Source: Parapristionchus giblindavisi (taxonomy: Eukaryota; Nematoda; Chromadorea; Rhabditida; Diplogasteridae). Taken from it: DNA of 64,000 nucleotides. Shown piece by piece: positions 38,948 to 54,100 of this stretch (its first letter is position 1; each line of letters opens with the position of its first letter). The notes beneath the pieces are model-generated. The model saw only the letters and a program-made list of their open reading frames with translations. It was not told the DNA's origin and searched no databases. The stretch spans positions 248,001 through 312,000 of the forward strand of contig CALSFV010000263.1 in assembly GCA_943737045.1 (NCBI GenBank). The letters are read 5' to 3'. The position numbers and the translations under genes were made by a program.

Positions 38948-41900
38948 TCAAGTCATAGGATAGTATTGATGACAATACCGTAGCTGTTTAGAATTATGCT
39001 AAAGCCATCCGAGAATGAGAGAGAGGAGATATGGTAGATCTTCCAGAGATCAAAGATCAACCCATAGGATAGTTTTGATGACAACACCGTAACTGTTTCT
39101 AAAAATGCTAAAGGCATCAGAGAATGAGAGAGAGGGAGGAGATACGGTAGATCTTCCAGAGATCCAAGATCAAACCATACGATAGTGGATGGTGATAGTA
39201 CCGTAGATGCTTGTAATTATGCTAAAGGCATCAGAGAATGAGAGAGAGGAGATACGGTAGATCATCAAGAGATGAGAGAAGAGATACGGTAGATCTTCCA
39301 GAGTTCAAAGATCAAACCACAGGATAATGGATGGTGATAGTACCGTAGATGTTTGGAATTATGCTAAAGGCATCAGAGAATGAGAGAGGAGATACGGTAG
39401 ATCTTCCAGAGATCAAAGATCAAACCATAGGATAGTTTTGATGATAACTGCGTAGCTGTTTCTAAATATGCTAAAGGCATCAGAGAATGAGAGAGAGGAG
39501 ATACGGTAGAGCTTCCAGAGATCATAGATCAAGTCATAGGATAGTATTGATGACAATACCTTAGCTGTTTCTAAATATGCTAAAGGCATCAGAAAATGAG
39601 AGAGAGGAGATACGGTAGATCTTCCAGAGATCAAAGATCAAACCATAGGATAGTTTTGATGACAACACCGTAGCTTTTTCTAAATATGCTAAAGGCATCA
39701 GAGAATGAGAGAGAGGAGATACGGTAGAGCTTCCAGAGATCAAAGATCAAACCATAGGAAAATTTTGATGACATCACCGTAGCTTTTTTCTAAATATGCT
39801 AAAGGCATCAGAGAATGAGAGTGAGGAGATACGGTAGATCATCAAGAGATGAGAGAAGAGATACGGTAGATCTTCCAGAGTTCAAAGATCAAACCACAGG
39901 ATAATGGATGGTGATAGTACCGTAGATGTTTGGAATTATGCTAAAGGCATCAGAGAATGAGAGAGGAGATACGGTAGGTCTTCCAGAGTTCAAAGATCAA
40001 ACCATAGGATAGTATTGATGACAATACCGTAGCCGTTTGTAATTATGCTAAAGACATCAGAGAATGAGAGAGAGGAGATACGGTGGATCTTCCAGAGATC
40101 AAAGATTAAACCTCAGGATAGTGGATGGTGATAGTACCGTAGATCTTTGGAATTATGCGAAAGGCATCAGAGAATGAGAGAGGAGATACGGTAGGTCTTC
40201 CAGAGTTCAAAGATCAAACCATAGGATAGTTTTGATGACAATACCATAGCTGTTTGTAATTATGCTAATGGTATCAGAGAATGAGAGAGAGGAGATACGG
40301 TAGATCTTCCAGAGATCAGAGATCAAACCATAGGATAGTTTTGATGACAATACCATAGCTGTTTGTAATTATGCTAATGGTATCAGAGAATGAGAGAGAG
40401 GAGATACGGTAGATCTTCCAGAGATCAGAGATCAAACCATAGGATAGTTTTGATGACAACACCGTAACTGTTTCTAAAAATGCTAAAGCCATCCGAGAAT
40501 GAGAGAGAGGAGATACGGTAGATCTTCCAGAGATCCAAGATCAAACCATAAGATAATTTTGATGACAACACCGTAACTGTTTCTAAAAATGCTAAAGCCA
40601 TCCGAGAATGAGAGAGAGGAGATACGGTAGATCTTCCAGAGATCCAAGATCAAACCATAAGATAATTTTGATGACAACACCGTAACTGTTTCTAAAAATG
40701 CTAAAGCCATCCGAGAATGAGAGAGAGGAGATACGGTAGGTCTTCCAGAGTTCAAAGATCAAACCATAGGATAGTATTGATGACAATACCGTAGCCGTTT
40801 GTAATTATGCTAAAGACATCAGAGAATGAGAGAGAGGAGATACGGTGGATCTTCCAGAGATCAAAGATTAAACCTCAGGATAGTGGATGGTGATAGTACC
40901 GTAGATCTTTGGAATTATGCGAAAGGCATCAGAGAATGAGAGAGGAGATACGGTAGGTCTTCCAGAGTTCAAAGATCAAACCATAGGATAGTTTTGATGA
41001 CAATACCATAGCTGTTTGTAATTATGCTAATGGTATCAGAGAATGAGAGAGAGGAGATACGGTAGATCTTCCAGAGATCAGAGATCAAACCATAGGATAG
41101 TTTTGATGACAACACCCTAACTGTTTCTAAAAATGCTAAAGCCATCCGAGAATGAGAGAGAGGAGATACGGTAGATCTTCCAGAGATCCAAGATCAAACC
41201 ATAAGATAATTTTGATGACAATACCATAGCTGTTTGGAATTATGCGAAAGGCATCAGAGAATGAGAGAGGAGATATGGTAGATCTTCCAGAGATCAAAGA
41301 TCAAGTCATAGGATAGTGGATGATGATAGTATCGCAGCTGTTTGGAATTATGCGAAAGGCATCAGAGAATGAGAGAGGAGATATGGTAGATCTTCCAGAG
41401 ATCAAAGATCAAACCATAGGATAGTTTTGATGACAACACCGTAACTGTTTCTAAAAATGCTAAAGGCATCAGAGAATGAGAGAGAGGGAGGAGATACGGT
41501 AGATCTTCCAGAGATCCAAGATCAAACCATACGATAGTGGATGGTGATAGTACCGTAGATGCTTGTAATTATGCTAAAGGCATCAGAGAATGAGAGAGAG
41601 GAGATACGGTAGATCTTCCAGAGATCAAAGATCAAACCTCAGGATAGTGGATGGTGATAGTACCGTAGATGTTTGGAATTATGCGAAAGGCATCAGAGAA
41701 TGAGAGAGGAGATACGGTAGATCTTCCAGAGATCAAAGATCAAGTCATAGGATAGTGGATGATGATAGTATCGCAGCTGTTTGTAATTATGCTAAAGTCA
41801 TCAGAGAATGAGAGAGAGGAGATACGGTAGATCTTCCAGAGATCAAAGATCAAACCTCAGGATAGTGGATGGTGATGGTACCGTAGATGCTTGTAATTAT

Positions 41901-42190
41901 GCTAAAGGCATCAGAGAATGAGAGAGAGGAGATACGGTAGATCTTCCAGAGGTCAAAGATCAAGTCATAGGATAGTGGATGATGATAGTATCGCAGCTGT
42001 TTGTAATTATGCTAAAGTCATCAGAGAATGAGAGAGAGGAGATACGGTAGATCTTCCAGAGATCAAAGATCAAACCTCAGGATAGTGGATGGTGATGGTA
42101 CCGTAGATGCTTGTAATTATGCTAAAGGCATCAGAGAATGAGAGAGAGGAGATACGGTAGATCTTCCAGAGGTCAAAGATCAAGTCATAG

Positions 42191-42315
42191 GATTTCTAGA
42201 GATCTAAGATCAAACCAATACTATCCTATGGTTTGATCTTTGATCTCTGGAAGATCTACCGTATCTCCTCTCTCTCATTCTCCTATGGTTTGATCTTTGA
42301 TCTCTATAAGAAAGA
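42191..42315 (-). repeat. Inverted-core satellite block, copy 9
   Basis: Same structure, CTACCGTATC subtype. The monomer after it carries the private variant GTAGATGTTTAGAATT (about 42347). Confidence 0.85.
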
Positions 42316-45300
42316 TCAAGTCATAGGATAGTATTGATGACAATACCGTAGATGTTTAGAATTATGCTAAAGCCATCCGAGAATGAGAGAGAGGAGATAT
42401 GGTAGATCTTCCAGAGATCAAAGATCAACCCATAGGATAGTTTTGATGACAACACCGTAACTCTTTCTAAAAATGCTAAAGGCATCAGAGAATGAGAGAG
42501 AGGGAGGAGATACGGTAGATCTTCCAGAGATCCAAGATCAAACCATACGATAGTGGATGGTGATAGTACCGTAGATGCTTGTAATTATGCTAAAGGCATC
42601 AGAGAATGAGAGAGAGGAGATACGGTAGATCTTCCAGAGATCAAAGATCAAACCTCAGGATAGTGGATGGTGATAGTACCGTAGATGTTTGGAATTATGC
42701 GAAAGGCATCAGAGAATGAGAGAGGAGATACGGTAGATGTTCCAGAGATCAAAGATCAAACTATAGGATAGTTTTGATGACAAAACCGTAACTGTTTCTA
42801 AAAATGCGAAAGGCATCAGAGAATGACAGAGGAGATACGGTAGAACTTCTAGATATCAAAGATCAAGTCATAGGATAGTATTGATGACAATACCGTAGCT
42901 GTTTGTAATTATGCTAAAGACATCAGAGAATGCGAGAGAGGAGATACGGTAGATCTTCCAGAGATCAAAGATCAAACCTCAGGATAGTGGATGGTGATAG
43001 TACCGTAGATGTTTGGAATTATGCGAAAGGCATCAGAGAATGAGAGAGGAGATACGGTAGAACTTCTAGAGATCAAAGATCAAACCATAGGATAGTATTG
43101 ATGACAATACCGTAGCTGTTTCTAAATATGCTAAAGGCATCTGAGAATGAGAGAGAGGAGATACGGTAGATCTTCCAGAGATCAAAGATCAAACCATAGG
43201 ATAGTTTTGATGATAACTGCGTAGCTGTTTCTAAATATGCTAAAGGCATCAGAGAATGAGAGAGAGGAGATACGGTAGAGCTTCCAGAGATCATAGATCA
43301 AGTCATAGGATAGTATTGATGACAATACCGTAGCTGTTTCTAAATATGCTAAAGGCATCAGAAAATGAGAGAGAGGAGATACGGTAGATCTTCCAGAGAT
43401 CAAAGATCAAACCATAGGATAGTTTTGATGACAACACCGTAACTGTTTCTAAAAATGCTAAAGACATCAGAGAATGAGAGAGAGGGAGGAGATACGGTAG
43501 ATCTTCCAGAGATCCAAGATCAAACCATACGATAGTGGATGGTGATAGTACCGTAGATGCTTGTAATTATGCTAAAGGCATCAGAGAATGAGAGAGAGGA
43601 GATACGGTAGATCTTCCAGAGATCAAAGATCACACCTCAGGATAGTGGATGGTGATAGTACCGTAGATGTTTGGAATTATGCGAAAGGCATCAGAGAATG
43701 AGAGAGGAGATACGGTAGATCTTCCAGAGATCAAAGATCAAACCATAGGATAGTTTTGATGACAAAACCGTAACTGTTTCTAAAAATGCGAAAGTCATCA
43801 GAGAATGACAGAGGAGATACGGTAGAACTTCTAGATATCAAAGATCAAGTCATAGGATAGTATTGATGACAATACCGTAGCTGTTTCTAAATATGCTAAA
43901 GGCATCAGAGAATGAGAGAGGAGATACGGTAGATCTTTCAAAGATCAAAGATCAAACCTCAGGATAGTGGATGGTGATAGTACCGTAGATGTTTGGAATT
44001 ATGCGAAAGGCATCAGAGAATGAGAGAGGGAGGAGATACGGTAGATCTTCCAGAGATCAAAGATCAACCCATAGGATAGTTTTGATGACAATACCGTAGC
44101 TGTTTAGAATTATGCTAAAGCTATCCGAGAAAGAGAGAGAGGAGATATGGTAGATCTTCCAGAGATCAAAGATCAACCCATAGGATAGTTTTGATGACAA
44201 CACCGTAACTGTTTCTAAAAATGCTAAAGGCATCAGAGAATGAGAGAGAGGAGATACGGTAGATCTTCCAGAGATCCAAGATCAAACCATACGATAGTGG
44301 ATGGTGATAGTGCCGTAGATGCTTGTAATTATGCTAAAGGCATCAGAGAATGAGAGAGAGGAGATACGGTAGAACTTCTAGAGATCAAAGATCAAACCAT
44401 AGGATAGTATTGATGATAACTCCGTAGCTGTTTCTAAATATGCTAAAGGCATCAGAGAATGAGAGAGAGGAGATACGGTAGATCTTCCAGAGATCCAAGA
44501 TCAAACCATACGATAGTGGATGGTGATAGTGCCGTAGATGCTTGTAATTATGCTAAAGGCATCAGAGAATGAGAGAGAGGAGATACGGTAGAACTTCTAG
44601 AGATCAAAGATCAAACCATAGGATAGTATTGATGATAACTCCGTAGCTGTTTGTAATTATGCTAAAGGCATCAGAGAATGAGAGAGAGGAGATACGGTAG
44701 ATCTTCCAGAGATCAAAGATCAAACCATAGGATAATTTTGATGATAACTGCGTAGCTGTTTCTAAATATGCTAAAGGCATCAGAGAATGAGAGAGAGAGG
44801 AGATACGGCAGATCTTCCAGAGATCAAAGATCAAGTCATAGGATAGTATCGATGACAATACCATAGCTGTTTCTAAATATGCTAATGGCATCAGAGAATG
44901 AGAGAGGAGATACGGTAGATCTTTCAAAGATCAAAGATCAAACCATAGGATAGTTTTGATGATAACTGCGTAGCTGTTTCTAAATATGCTAAAGGCATCA
45001 GAGAATGAGAGAGAGGAGATACGGTAGATCTTCCAGAGATCAAAGATCAACCCATAGGATAGTTTTGATGACAATACCGTAACTGTTTCTAAAAATGCTA
45101 AAGGCATCAGAGAATGAGAGAGAGGGAGGAGATACGGTAGATCTTCCAGAGATCCAAGATCAAACCATACGATAGTGGATGGTGATAGTACCGTAGATGC
45201 TTGTAATTATGCTAAAGGCATCAGAGAATGAGAGAGAGGAGATACGGTAGATCTTCCAGAGATCAAAGATCAAACCTCAGGATAGTGGATGGTGATAGTA

Positions 45301-45608
45301 CCGTAGATGTTTGGAATTATGCGAAAGGCATCAGAGAATGAGAGAGGAGATACGGTAGATCTTCCAGAGATCAAAGATCAAGTCATAGGATAGTGGATGA
45401 TGATAGTATCGCAGCTGTTTGTAATTATGCTAAAGTCATCAGAGAATGAGAGAGAGGAGATACGGTAGATCTTCCAGAGATCAAAGATCAAACCTCAGGA
45501 TAGTGGATGGTGATGGTACCGTAGATGCTTGTAATTATGCTAAAGGCATCAGAGAATGAGAGAGAGGAGATACGGTAGATCTTCCAGAGGTCAAAGATCA
45601 AGTCATAG

Positions 45609-45733
45609 GATTTCTAGAGATCTAAGATCAAACCAATACTATCCTATGGTTTGATCTTTGATCTCTGGAAGATCTACCGTATCTCCTCTCTCTCATTCTC
45701 CTATGGTTTGATCTTTGATCTCTATAAGAAAGA
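45609..45733 (-). repeat. Inverted-core satellite block, copy 10
   Basis: Lies 3418 bp after copy 9, in the corresponding higher-order position. CTACCGTATC subtype. Confidence 0.85.
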
Positions 45734-48044
45734 TCAAGTCATAGGATAGTATTGATGACAATACCGTAGCTGTTTAGAATTATGCTAAAGCCATCCGAGA
45801 ATGAGAGAGAGGAGATATGGTAGATCTTCCAGAGATCAAAGATCAACCCATAGGATAGTTTTGATGACAACACCGTAACTGTTTCTAAAAATGCTAAAGG
45901 CATCAGAGAATGAGAGAGAGGGAGGAGATACGGTAGATCTTCCAGAGATCCAAGATCAAACCATACGATAGTGGATGGTGATAGTACCGTAGATGCTTGT
46001 AATTATGCTAAAGGCATCAGAGAATGAGAGAGAGGAGATACGGTAGATCTTCCAGAGATCAAAGATCAAACCTCAGGATAGTGGATGGTGATAGTACCGT
46101 AGATGTTTGGAATTATGCGAAAGGCATCAGAGAATGAGAGAGGAGATACGGTAGATGTTCCAGAGATCAAAGATCAAACTATAGGATAGTTTTGATGACA
46201 AAACCGTAACTGTTTCTAAAAATGCGAAAGGCATCAGAGAATGACAGAGGAGATACGGTAGAACTTCTAGATATCAAAGATCAAGTCATAGGATAGTATT
46301 GATGACAATACCGTAGCTGTTTGTAATTATGCTAAAGACATCAGAGAATGCGAGAGAGGAGATACGGTAGATCTTCCAGAGATCAAAGATCAAACCTCAG
46401 GATAGTGGATGGTGATAGTACCGTAGATGTTTGGAATTATGCGAAAGGCATCAGAGAATGAGAGAGGAGATACGGTAGAACTTCTAGAGATCAAAGATCA
46501 AACCATAGGATAGTATTGATGACAATACCGTAGCTGTTTCTAAATATGCTAAAGGCATCTGAGAATGAGAGAGAGGAGATACGGTAGATCTTCCAGAGAT
46601 CAAAGATCAAACCATAGGATAGTTTTGATGATAACTGCGTAGCTGTTTCTAAATATGCTAAAGGCATCAGAGAATGAGAGAGAGGAGATACGGTAGATCT
46701 TCCAGAGATCAAAGATCAAACCATAGGATAGTTTTGATGACAACACCGTAACTGTTTCTAAAAATGCTAAAGGCATCAGAGAATGAGAGAGAGGGAGGAG
46801 ATACGGTAGATCTTCCAGAGATCCAAGATCAAACCATACGATAGTGGATGGTGATAGTACCGTAGATGCTTGTAATTATGCTAAAGGCATCAGAGAATGA
46901 GAGAGGAGATACGGTAGATCTTCCAGAGATCAAAGATCAAGTCATAGGATAGTGGATGATGATAGTATCGCAGCTGTTTGTAATTATGCTAAAGTCATCA
47001 GAGAATGAGAGAGAGGAGATACGGTAGATCTTCCAGAGATCAAAGATCAAACCATAGGATAATTTTGATGATAACTGCGTAGCTGTTTCTAAATATGCTA
47101 AAGGCATCAGAGAATGAGAGAGAGGAGATACGGTAGATCTTCCAGAGATCAAAGATCAAACCATAGGATAATTTTGATGATAACTGCGTAGCTGTTTCTA
47201 AATATGCTAAAGGCATCAGAGAATGAGAGAGAGAGGAGATACGGCAGATCTTCCAGAGATCAAAGATCAAGTCATAGGATAGTATCGATGACAATACCAT
47301 AGCTGTTTCTAAATATGCTAATGGCATCAGAGAATGAGAGAGGAGATACGGTAGATCTTTCAAAGATCAAAGATCAAACCATAGGATAGTTTTGATGATA
47401 ACTGCGTAGCTGTTTCTAAATATGCTAAAGGCATCAGAGAATGAGAGAGAGGAGATACGGTAGATCTTCCAGAGATCAAAGATCAACCCATAGGATAGTT
47501 TTGATGACAATACCGTAACTGTTTCTAAAAATGCTAAAGGCATCAGAGAATGAGAGAGAGGGAGGAGATACGGTAGATCTTCCAGAGATCCAAGATCAAA
47601 CCATACGATAGTGGATGGTGATAGTACCGTAGATGCTTGTAATTATGCTAAAGGCATCAGAGAATGAGAGAGAGGAGATACGGTAGATCTTCCAGAGATC
47701 AAAGATCAAACCTCAGGATAGTGGATGGTGATAGTACCGTAGATGTTTGGAATTATGCGAAAGGCATCAGAGAATGAGAGAGGAGATACGGTAGATCTTC
47801 CAGAGATCAAAGATCAAGTCATAGGATAGTGGATGATGATAGTATCGCAGCTGTTTGTAATTATGCTAAAGTCATCAGAGAATGAGAGAGAGGAGATACG
47901 GTAGATCTTCCAGAGATCAAAGATCAAACCTCAGGATAGTGGATGGTGATGGTACCGTAGATGCTTGTAATTATGCTAAAGGCATCAGAGAATGAGAGAG
48001 AGGAGATACGGTAGATCTTCCAGAGGTCAAAGATCAAGTCATAG

Positions 48045-48169
48045 GATTTCTAGAGATCTAAGATCAAACCAATACTATCCTATGGTTTGATCTTTGATCT
48101 CTGGAAGATCTACCGTATCTCCTCTCTCTCATTCTCCTATGGTTTGATCTTTGATCTCTATAAGAAAGA
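48045..48169 (-). repeat. Inverted-core satellite block, copy 11
   Basis: Lies 2436 bp after copy 10 and is the last copy in the window. CTACCGTATC subtype. None is visible from 48.2 kb to the right end. Confidence 0.85.
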
Positions 48170-48170
48170 T

Positions 48171-51100
48171 CAAGTCATAGGATAGTATTGATGACAATAC
48201 CGTAGCTGTTTAGAATTATGCTAAAGCCATCCGAGAATGAGAGAGAGGAGATATGGTAGATCTTCCAGAGATCAAAGATCAACCCATAGGATAGTTTTGA
48301 TGACAACACCGTAACTGTTTCTAAAAATGCTAAAGGCATCAGAGAATGAGAGAGAGGGAGGAGATACGGTAGAACTTCTAGATATCAAAGATCAAGTCAT
48401 AGGATAGTATTGATGACAATACCGTAGCTGTTTGTAATTATGCTAAAGACATCAGAGAATGCGAGAGAGGAGATACGGTAGATCTTCCAGAGATCAAAGA
48501 TCAAACCTCAGGATAGTGGATGGTGATAGTACCGTAGATGTTTGGAATTATGCGAAAGGCATCAGAGAATGAGAGAGGAGATACGGTAGAACTTCTAGAG
48601 ATCAAAGATCAAACCATAGGATAGTATTGATGACAATACCGTAGCTGTTTCTAAATATGCTAAAGGCATCTGAGAATGAGAGAGAGGAGATACGGTAGAT
48701 CTTCCAGAGATCAAAGATCAAACCATAGGATAGTTTTGATGATAACTGCGTAGCTGTTTCTAAATATGCTAAAGGCATCAGAGAATGAGAGAGAGGAGAT
48801 ACGGTAGAGCTTCCAGAGATCATAGATCAAGTCATAGGATAGTATTGATGACAATACCGTAGCTGTTTCTAAATATGCTAAAGGCATCAGAAAATGAGAG
48901 AGAGGAGATACGGTAGATCTTCCAGAGATCAAAGATCAAACCATAGGATAGTTTTGATGACAACACCGTAACTGTTTCTAAAAATGCTAAAGGCATCAGA
49001 GAATGAGAGAGAGGGAGGAGATACGGTAGATCTTCCAGAGATCCAAGATCAAACCATACGATAGTGGATGGTGATAGTACCGTAGATGCTTGTAATTATG
49101 CTAAAGGCATCAGAGAATGAGAGAGAGGAGATACGGTAGATCTTCCAGAGATCAAAGATCAAACCATACGATAGTGGATGGTGATAGTACCGTAGATGCT
49201 TGTAATTATGCTAAAGGCATCAGAGAATGAGAGAGAGGAGATACGGTAGATCTTCCAGAGATCAAAGATCAAACCTCAGGATAGTGGATGGTGATAGTAC
49301 CGTAGATGTTTGGAATTATGCGAAAGGCATCAGAGAATGAGAGAGGAGATACGGTAGATGTTCCAGAGATCAAAGATCAAACTATAGGATAGTTTTGATG
49401 ACAAAACCGTAACTGTTTCTAAAAATGCGAAAGGCATCAGAGAATGACAGAGGAGATACGGTAGAACTTCTAGATATCAAAGATCAAGTCATAGGATAGT
49501 ATTGATGACAATACCGTAGCTGTTTGTAATTATGCTAAAGACATCAGAGAATGCGAGAGAGGAGATACGGTAGATCTTCCAGAGATCAAAGATCAAACCT
49601 CAGGATAGTGGATGGTGATAGTACCGTAGATGTTTGGAATTATGCGAAAGGCATCAGAGAATGAGAGAGGAGATACGGTAGAACTTCTAGAGATCAAAGA
49701 TCAAACCATAGGATAGTATTGATGACAATACCGTAGCTGTTTCTAAATATGCTAAAGGCATCTGAGAATGAGAGAGAGGAGATACGGTAGATCTTCCAGA
49801 GATCAAAGATCAAACCATAGGATAGTTTTGATGATAACTGCGTAGCTGTTTCTAAATATGCTAAAGGCATCAGAGAATGAGAGAGAGGAGATACGGTAGA
49901 GCTTCCAGAGATCATAGATCAAGTCATAGGATAGTATTGATGACAATACCGTAGCTGTTTCTAAATATGCTAAAGGCATCAGAAAATGAGAGAGAGGAGA
50001 TACGGTAGATCTTCCAGAGATCAAAGATCAAACCATAGGATAGTTTTGATGACAACACCGTAACTGTTTCTAAAAATGCTAAAGGCATCAGAGAATGAGA
50101 GAGAGGGAGGAGATACGGTAGATCTTCCAGAGATCCAAGATCAAACCATACGATAGTGGATGGTGATAGTACCGTAGATGCTTGTAATTATGCTAAAGGC
50201 ATCAGAGAATGAGAGAGGGAGGAGATACGGTAGATCTTCCAGAGATCAAAGATCAACCCATAGGATAGTTTTGATGACAATACCGTAGCTGTTTAGAATT
50301 ATGCTAAAGCTATCCGAGAAAGAGAGAGAGGAGATATGGTAGATCTTCCAGAGATCAAAGATCAACCCATAGGATAGTTTTGATGACAACACCGTAACTG
50401 TTTCTAAAAATGCTAAAGGCATCAGAGAATGAGAGAGAGGAGATACGGTAGATCTTCCAGAGATCCAAGATCAAACCATACGATAGTGGATGGTGATAGT
50501 GCCGTAGATGCTTGTAATTATGCTAAAGGCATCAGAGAATGAGAGAGAGGAGATACGGTAGAACTTCTAGAGATCAAAGATCAAACCATAGGATAGTATT
50601 GATGATAACTCCGTAGCTGTTTCTAAATATGCTAAAGGCATCAGAGAATGAGAGAGAGGAGATACGGTAGATCTTCCAGAGATCAAAGATCAAACCATAG
50701 GATAATTTTGATGATAACTGCGTAGCTGTTTCTAAATATGCTAAAGGCATCAGAGAATGAGAGAGAGAGGAGATACGGCAGATCTTCCAGAGATCAAAGA
50801 TCAAGTCATAGGATAGTATCGATGACAATACCATAGCTGTTTCTAAATATGCTAATGGCATCAGAGAATGAGAGAGGAGATACGGTAGATCTTTCAAAGA
50901 TCAAAGATCAAACCATAGGATAGTTTTGATGATAACTGCGTAGCTGTTTCTAAATATGCTAAAGGCATCAGAGAATGAGAGAGAGGAGATACGGTAGAGC
51001 TTCCAGAGATCATAGATCAAGTCATAGGATAGTATTGATGACAATACCGTAGATGTTTGGAATTATGCGAAAGGCATCAGAGAATGAGAGAGGAGATGCG

Positions 51101-54100
51101 GTAGAACTTCTAGAGATCAAAGATCAAACCATAGGATAGTATTGATGATAACTCCGTAGCTGTTTCTAAATATGCTAAAGGCATCAGAGAATGAGAGAGA
51201 GGAGATACGGTAGATCTTCCAGAGATCAAAGATCAAACCATAGGATAGTTTTGATGACAACACCGTAACTGTTTCTAAAAATGCTAAAGGCATCAGAGAA
51301 TGAGAGAGAGGAGATACGGTAGATCTTCCAGAGATCCAAGATCAAACCATACGATAGTGGATGGTGATAGTACCGTAGATGCTTGTAATTATGCTAAAGG
51401 CATCAGAGAATGAGAGAGAGGAGATACGGTAGATCTTTCAGAGATCAAAGATCAAACCTCAGGATAGTGGATGGTGATAGTACCGTAGATGTTTGGAATT
51501 ATGCGAAAGGCATCAGAGAATGAGAGAGAAGATACGGTAGAACTTCTAGAGATCAAAGATCAAACCATAGGATAGTATTGATGATAACTCCGTAGCTGTT
51601 TCTAAATATGCTAAAGGCATCAGAGAATGAGAGAGGAGATACGGTAGATCTTCCAGAGATCAAAGATCACACCTCAGGATAGTGGATGGTGATAGTACCG
51701 TAGATGTTTGGAATTATGCGAAAGGCATCAGAGAATGAGAGAGTTAGGAGATACGGTAGATCTTCCAGAGATCAAAGATCAACCCATAGGATAGTTTTGA
51801 TGACAATACCGTAGCTGTTTAGAATTATGCTAAAGCTATCCGAGAAAGAGAGAGAGGAGATATGGTAGATCTTCCAGAGATCAAAGATCAACCCATAGGA
51901 TAGTTTTGATGACAACACCGTAACTGTTTCTAAAAATGCTAAAGGCATCAGAGAATGAGAGAGAGGGAGGAGATACGGTAGATCTTCCAGAGATCCAAGA
52001 TCAAACCATACGATAGTGGATGGTGATAGTACCGTAGATGCTTGTAATTATGCTAAAGGCATCAGAGAATGAGAGAGAGGAGATACGGTAGATCTTCCAG
52101 AGATCAAAGATCACACCTCAGGATAGTGGATGGTGATAGTACCGTAGATGTTTGGAATTATGCGAAAGGCATCAGAGAATGAGAGAGGAGATACGGTAGA
52201 TCTTCCAGAGATCAAAAATCAAACCATAGGATAGTTTTGATGACAAAACCGTAACTGTTTCTAAAAATGCGAAAGTCATCAGAGAATGACAGAGGAGATA
52301 CGGTAGAACTTCTAGATATCAAAGATCAAGTCATAGGATAGTATTGATGACAATACCGTAGCTGTTTCTAAATATGCTAAAGGCATCAGAGAATGAGAGA
52401 GGAGATACGGTAGATCTTTCAAAGATCAAAGATCAAACCTCAGGATAGTTTTGATGACAACACCGTAACTGTTTCTAAAAATGCTAAAGGCATCAGAGAA
52501 TGAGAGATAGGAGATACGGTAGATCTTCCAGAGATCCAAGATCAAACCATACGATAGTGGATGGTGATAGTACCGTAGATGCTTGTAATTATGCTAAAGG
52601 CATCAGAGAATGAGAGATAGGAGATACGGTAGATCTTCCAGAGATCCAAGATCAAACCATACGATAGTGGATGGTGATAGTGCCGTAGATGCTTGTAATT
52701 ATGCTAAAGGCATCAGAGAATGAGAGAGAGGAGATACGGTAGATCTTCCAGAGATCAAAGATCAAACCTCAGGATAGTGGATGGTGATAGTACCATAGAT
52801 GTTTGGAATTATGCGAAAGGCATCAGAGAATGAGAGAGGAGATACGGTAGAACTTCTAGAGATCAAAGATCAAACCATAGGATAGTATTGATGATAACTC
52901 CGTAGCTGTTTCTAAATATGCTAAAGGCATCAGAGAATGAGAGAGAGGAGATACGGTAGATCTTCCAGAGATCAAAGATCAAACCATAGGATAATTTTGA
53001 TGATAACTGCGTAGCTGTTTCTAAATATGCTAAAGGCATCAGAGAATGAGAGAGAGGAGATACGGTAGATCTTCCAGAGATCAAAGATCAAACCTCAGGA
53101 TAGTGGATGGTGATAGTACCATAGATGTTTGGAATTATGCGAAAGGCATCAGAGAATGAGAGAGGAGATACGGTAGAACTTCTAGAGATCAAAGATCAAA
53201 CCATAGGATAGTATTGATGATAACTCCGTAGCTGTTTCTAAATATGCTAAAGGCATCAGAGAATGAGAGAGAGGAGATACGGTAGATCTTCCAGAGATCA
53301 AAGATCAAACCATAGGATAATTTTGATGATAACTGCGTAGCTGTTTCTAAATATGCTAAAGGCATCAGAGAATGAGAGAGAGAGGAGATACGGCAGATCT
53401 TCCAGAGATCAAAGATCAAGTCATAGGACAGTATCGATGACAATACCATAGCTGTTTCTAAATATGCTAATGGCATCAGAGAATGAGAGAGGAGATACGG
53501 TAGATCTTTCAAAGATCAAAGATCAAACCATAGGATAGTTTTGATGATAACTGCGTAGCTGTTTCTAAATATGCTAAAGGCATCAGAGAATGAGAGAGAG
53601 GAGATACGGTAGATCTTCCAGAGATCAAAGATCAACCCATAGGATAGTTTTGATGACAATACCGTAGATGTTTGGAATTATGCGAAAGGCATCAGAGAAT
53701 GAGAGAGGAGATGCGGTAGAACTTCTAGAGATCAAAGATCAAACCATAGGATAGTTTTGATGACAAAACCGTAACTGTTTCTAAAAATGCGAAAGTCATC
53801 AGAGAATGACAGAGGAGATACGGTAGAACTTCTAGATATCAAAGATCAAGTCATAGGATAGTATTGATGACAATACCGTAGCTGTTTGTAATTATGCTAA
53901 AGACATCAGAGAATGAGAGAGAGGAGATACGGTAGATCTTCCAGAGATCAAAGATCAAGTCATAGGATAGTATCGATGACAATGCCATATCTGTTTCTAA
54001 ATATGCTAATGGCATCAGAGAATGAGAGAGGAGATAGGGTAGAGCTTCCAGAGATCAAAGATCAAACCATAGGATAATTTTGATGACAACACCGTAGCTT

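Larger units (their letters stand above)
37183..40422 (+). repeat. Two tandem 1620 bp satellite units
   Basis: The inverted block at 37203 and the landmarks at 37793 and 37941 recur at 38823, 39413 and 39561, all +1620 bp. Both copies share the private CCTTAGCTG variant (about 37939 and 39559) in place of CCGTAGCTG, so the step is recent. Confidence 0.85.
25541..48170 (+). repeat. Satellite domain marked by recurrent inverted blocks
   Basis: This domain is defined by 11 copies of a block with an inverted core, annotated separately. A 6534 bp duplication is clear: 25541, 28106 and 29222 recur at 32075, 34640 and 35756, and landmarks at 26640, 26749, 26870 and 28845 follow the same offset. Upstream of about 24.7 kb the offset becomes 6642 because one copy has an extra 108 bp monomer. 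Nested tandem steps follow: 1447 bp (35379 to 36826), 1620 bp (37793 to 39413), 3418 bp (43073 to 46491) and 2436 bp (44604 to 47040). A two-monomer duplication of about 227 bp lies at 41730-42180. No gene is present. Confidence 0.85.
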
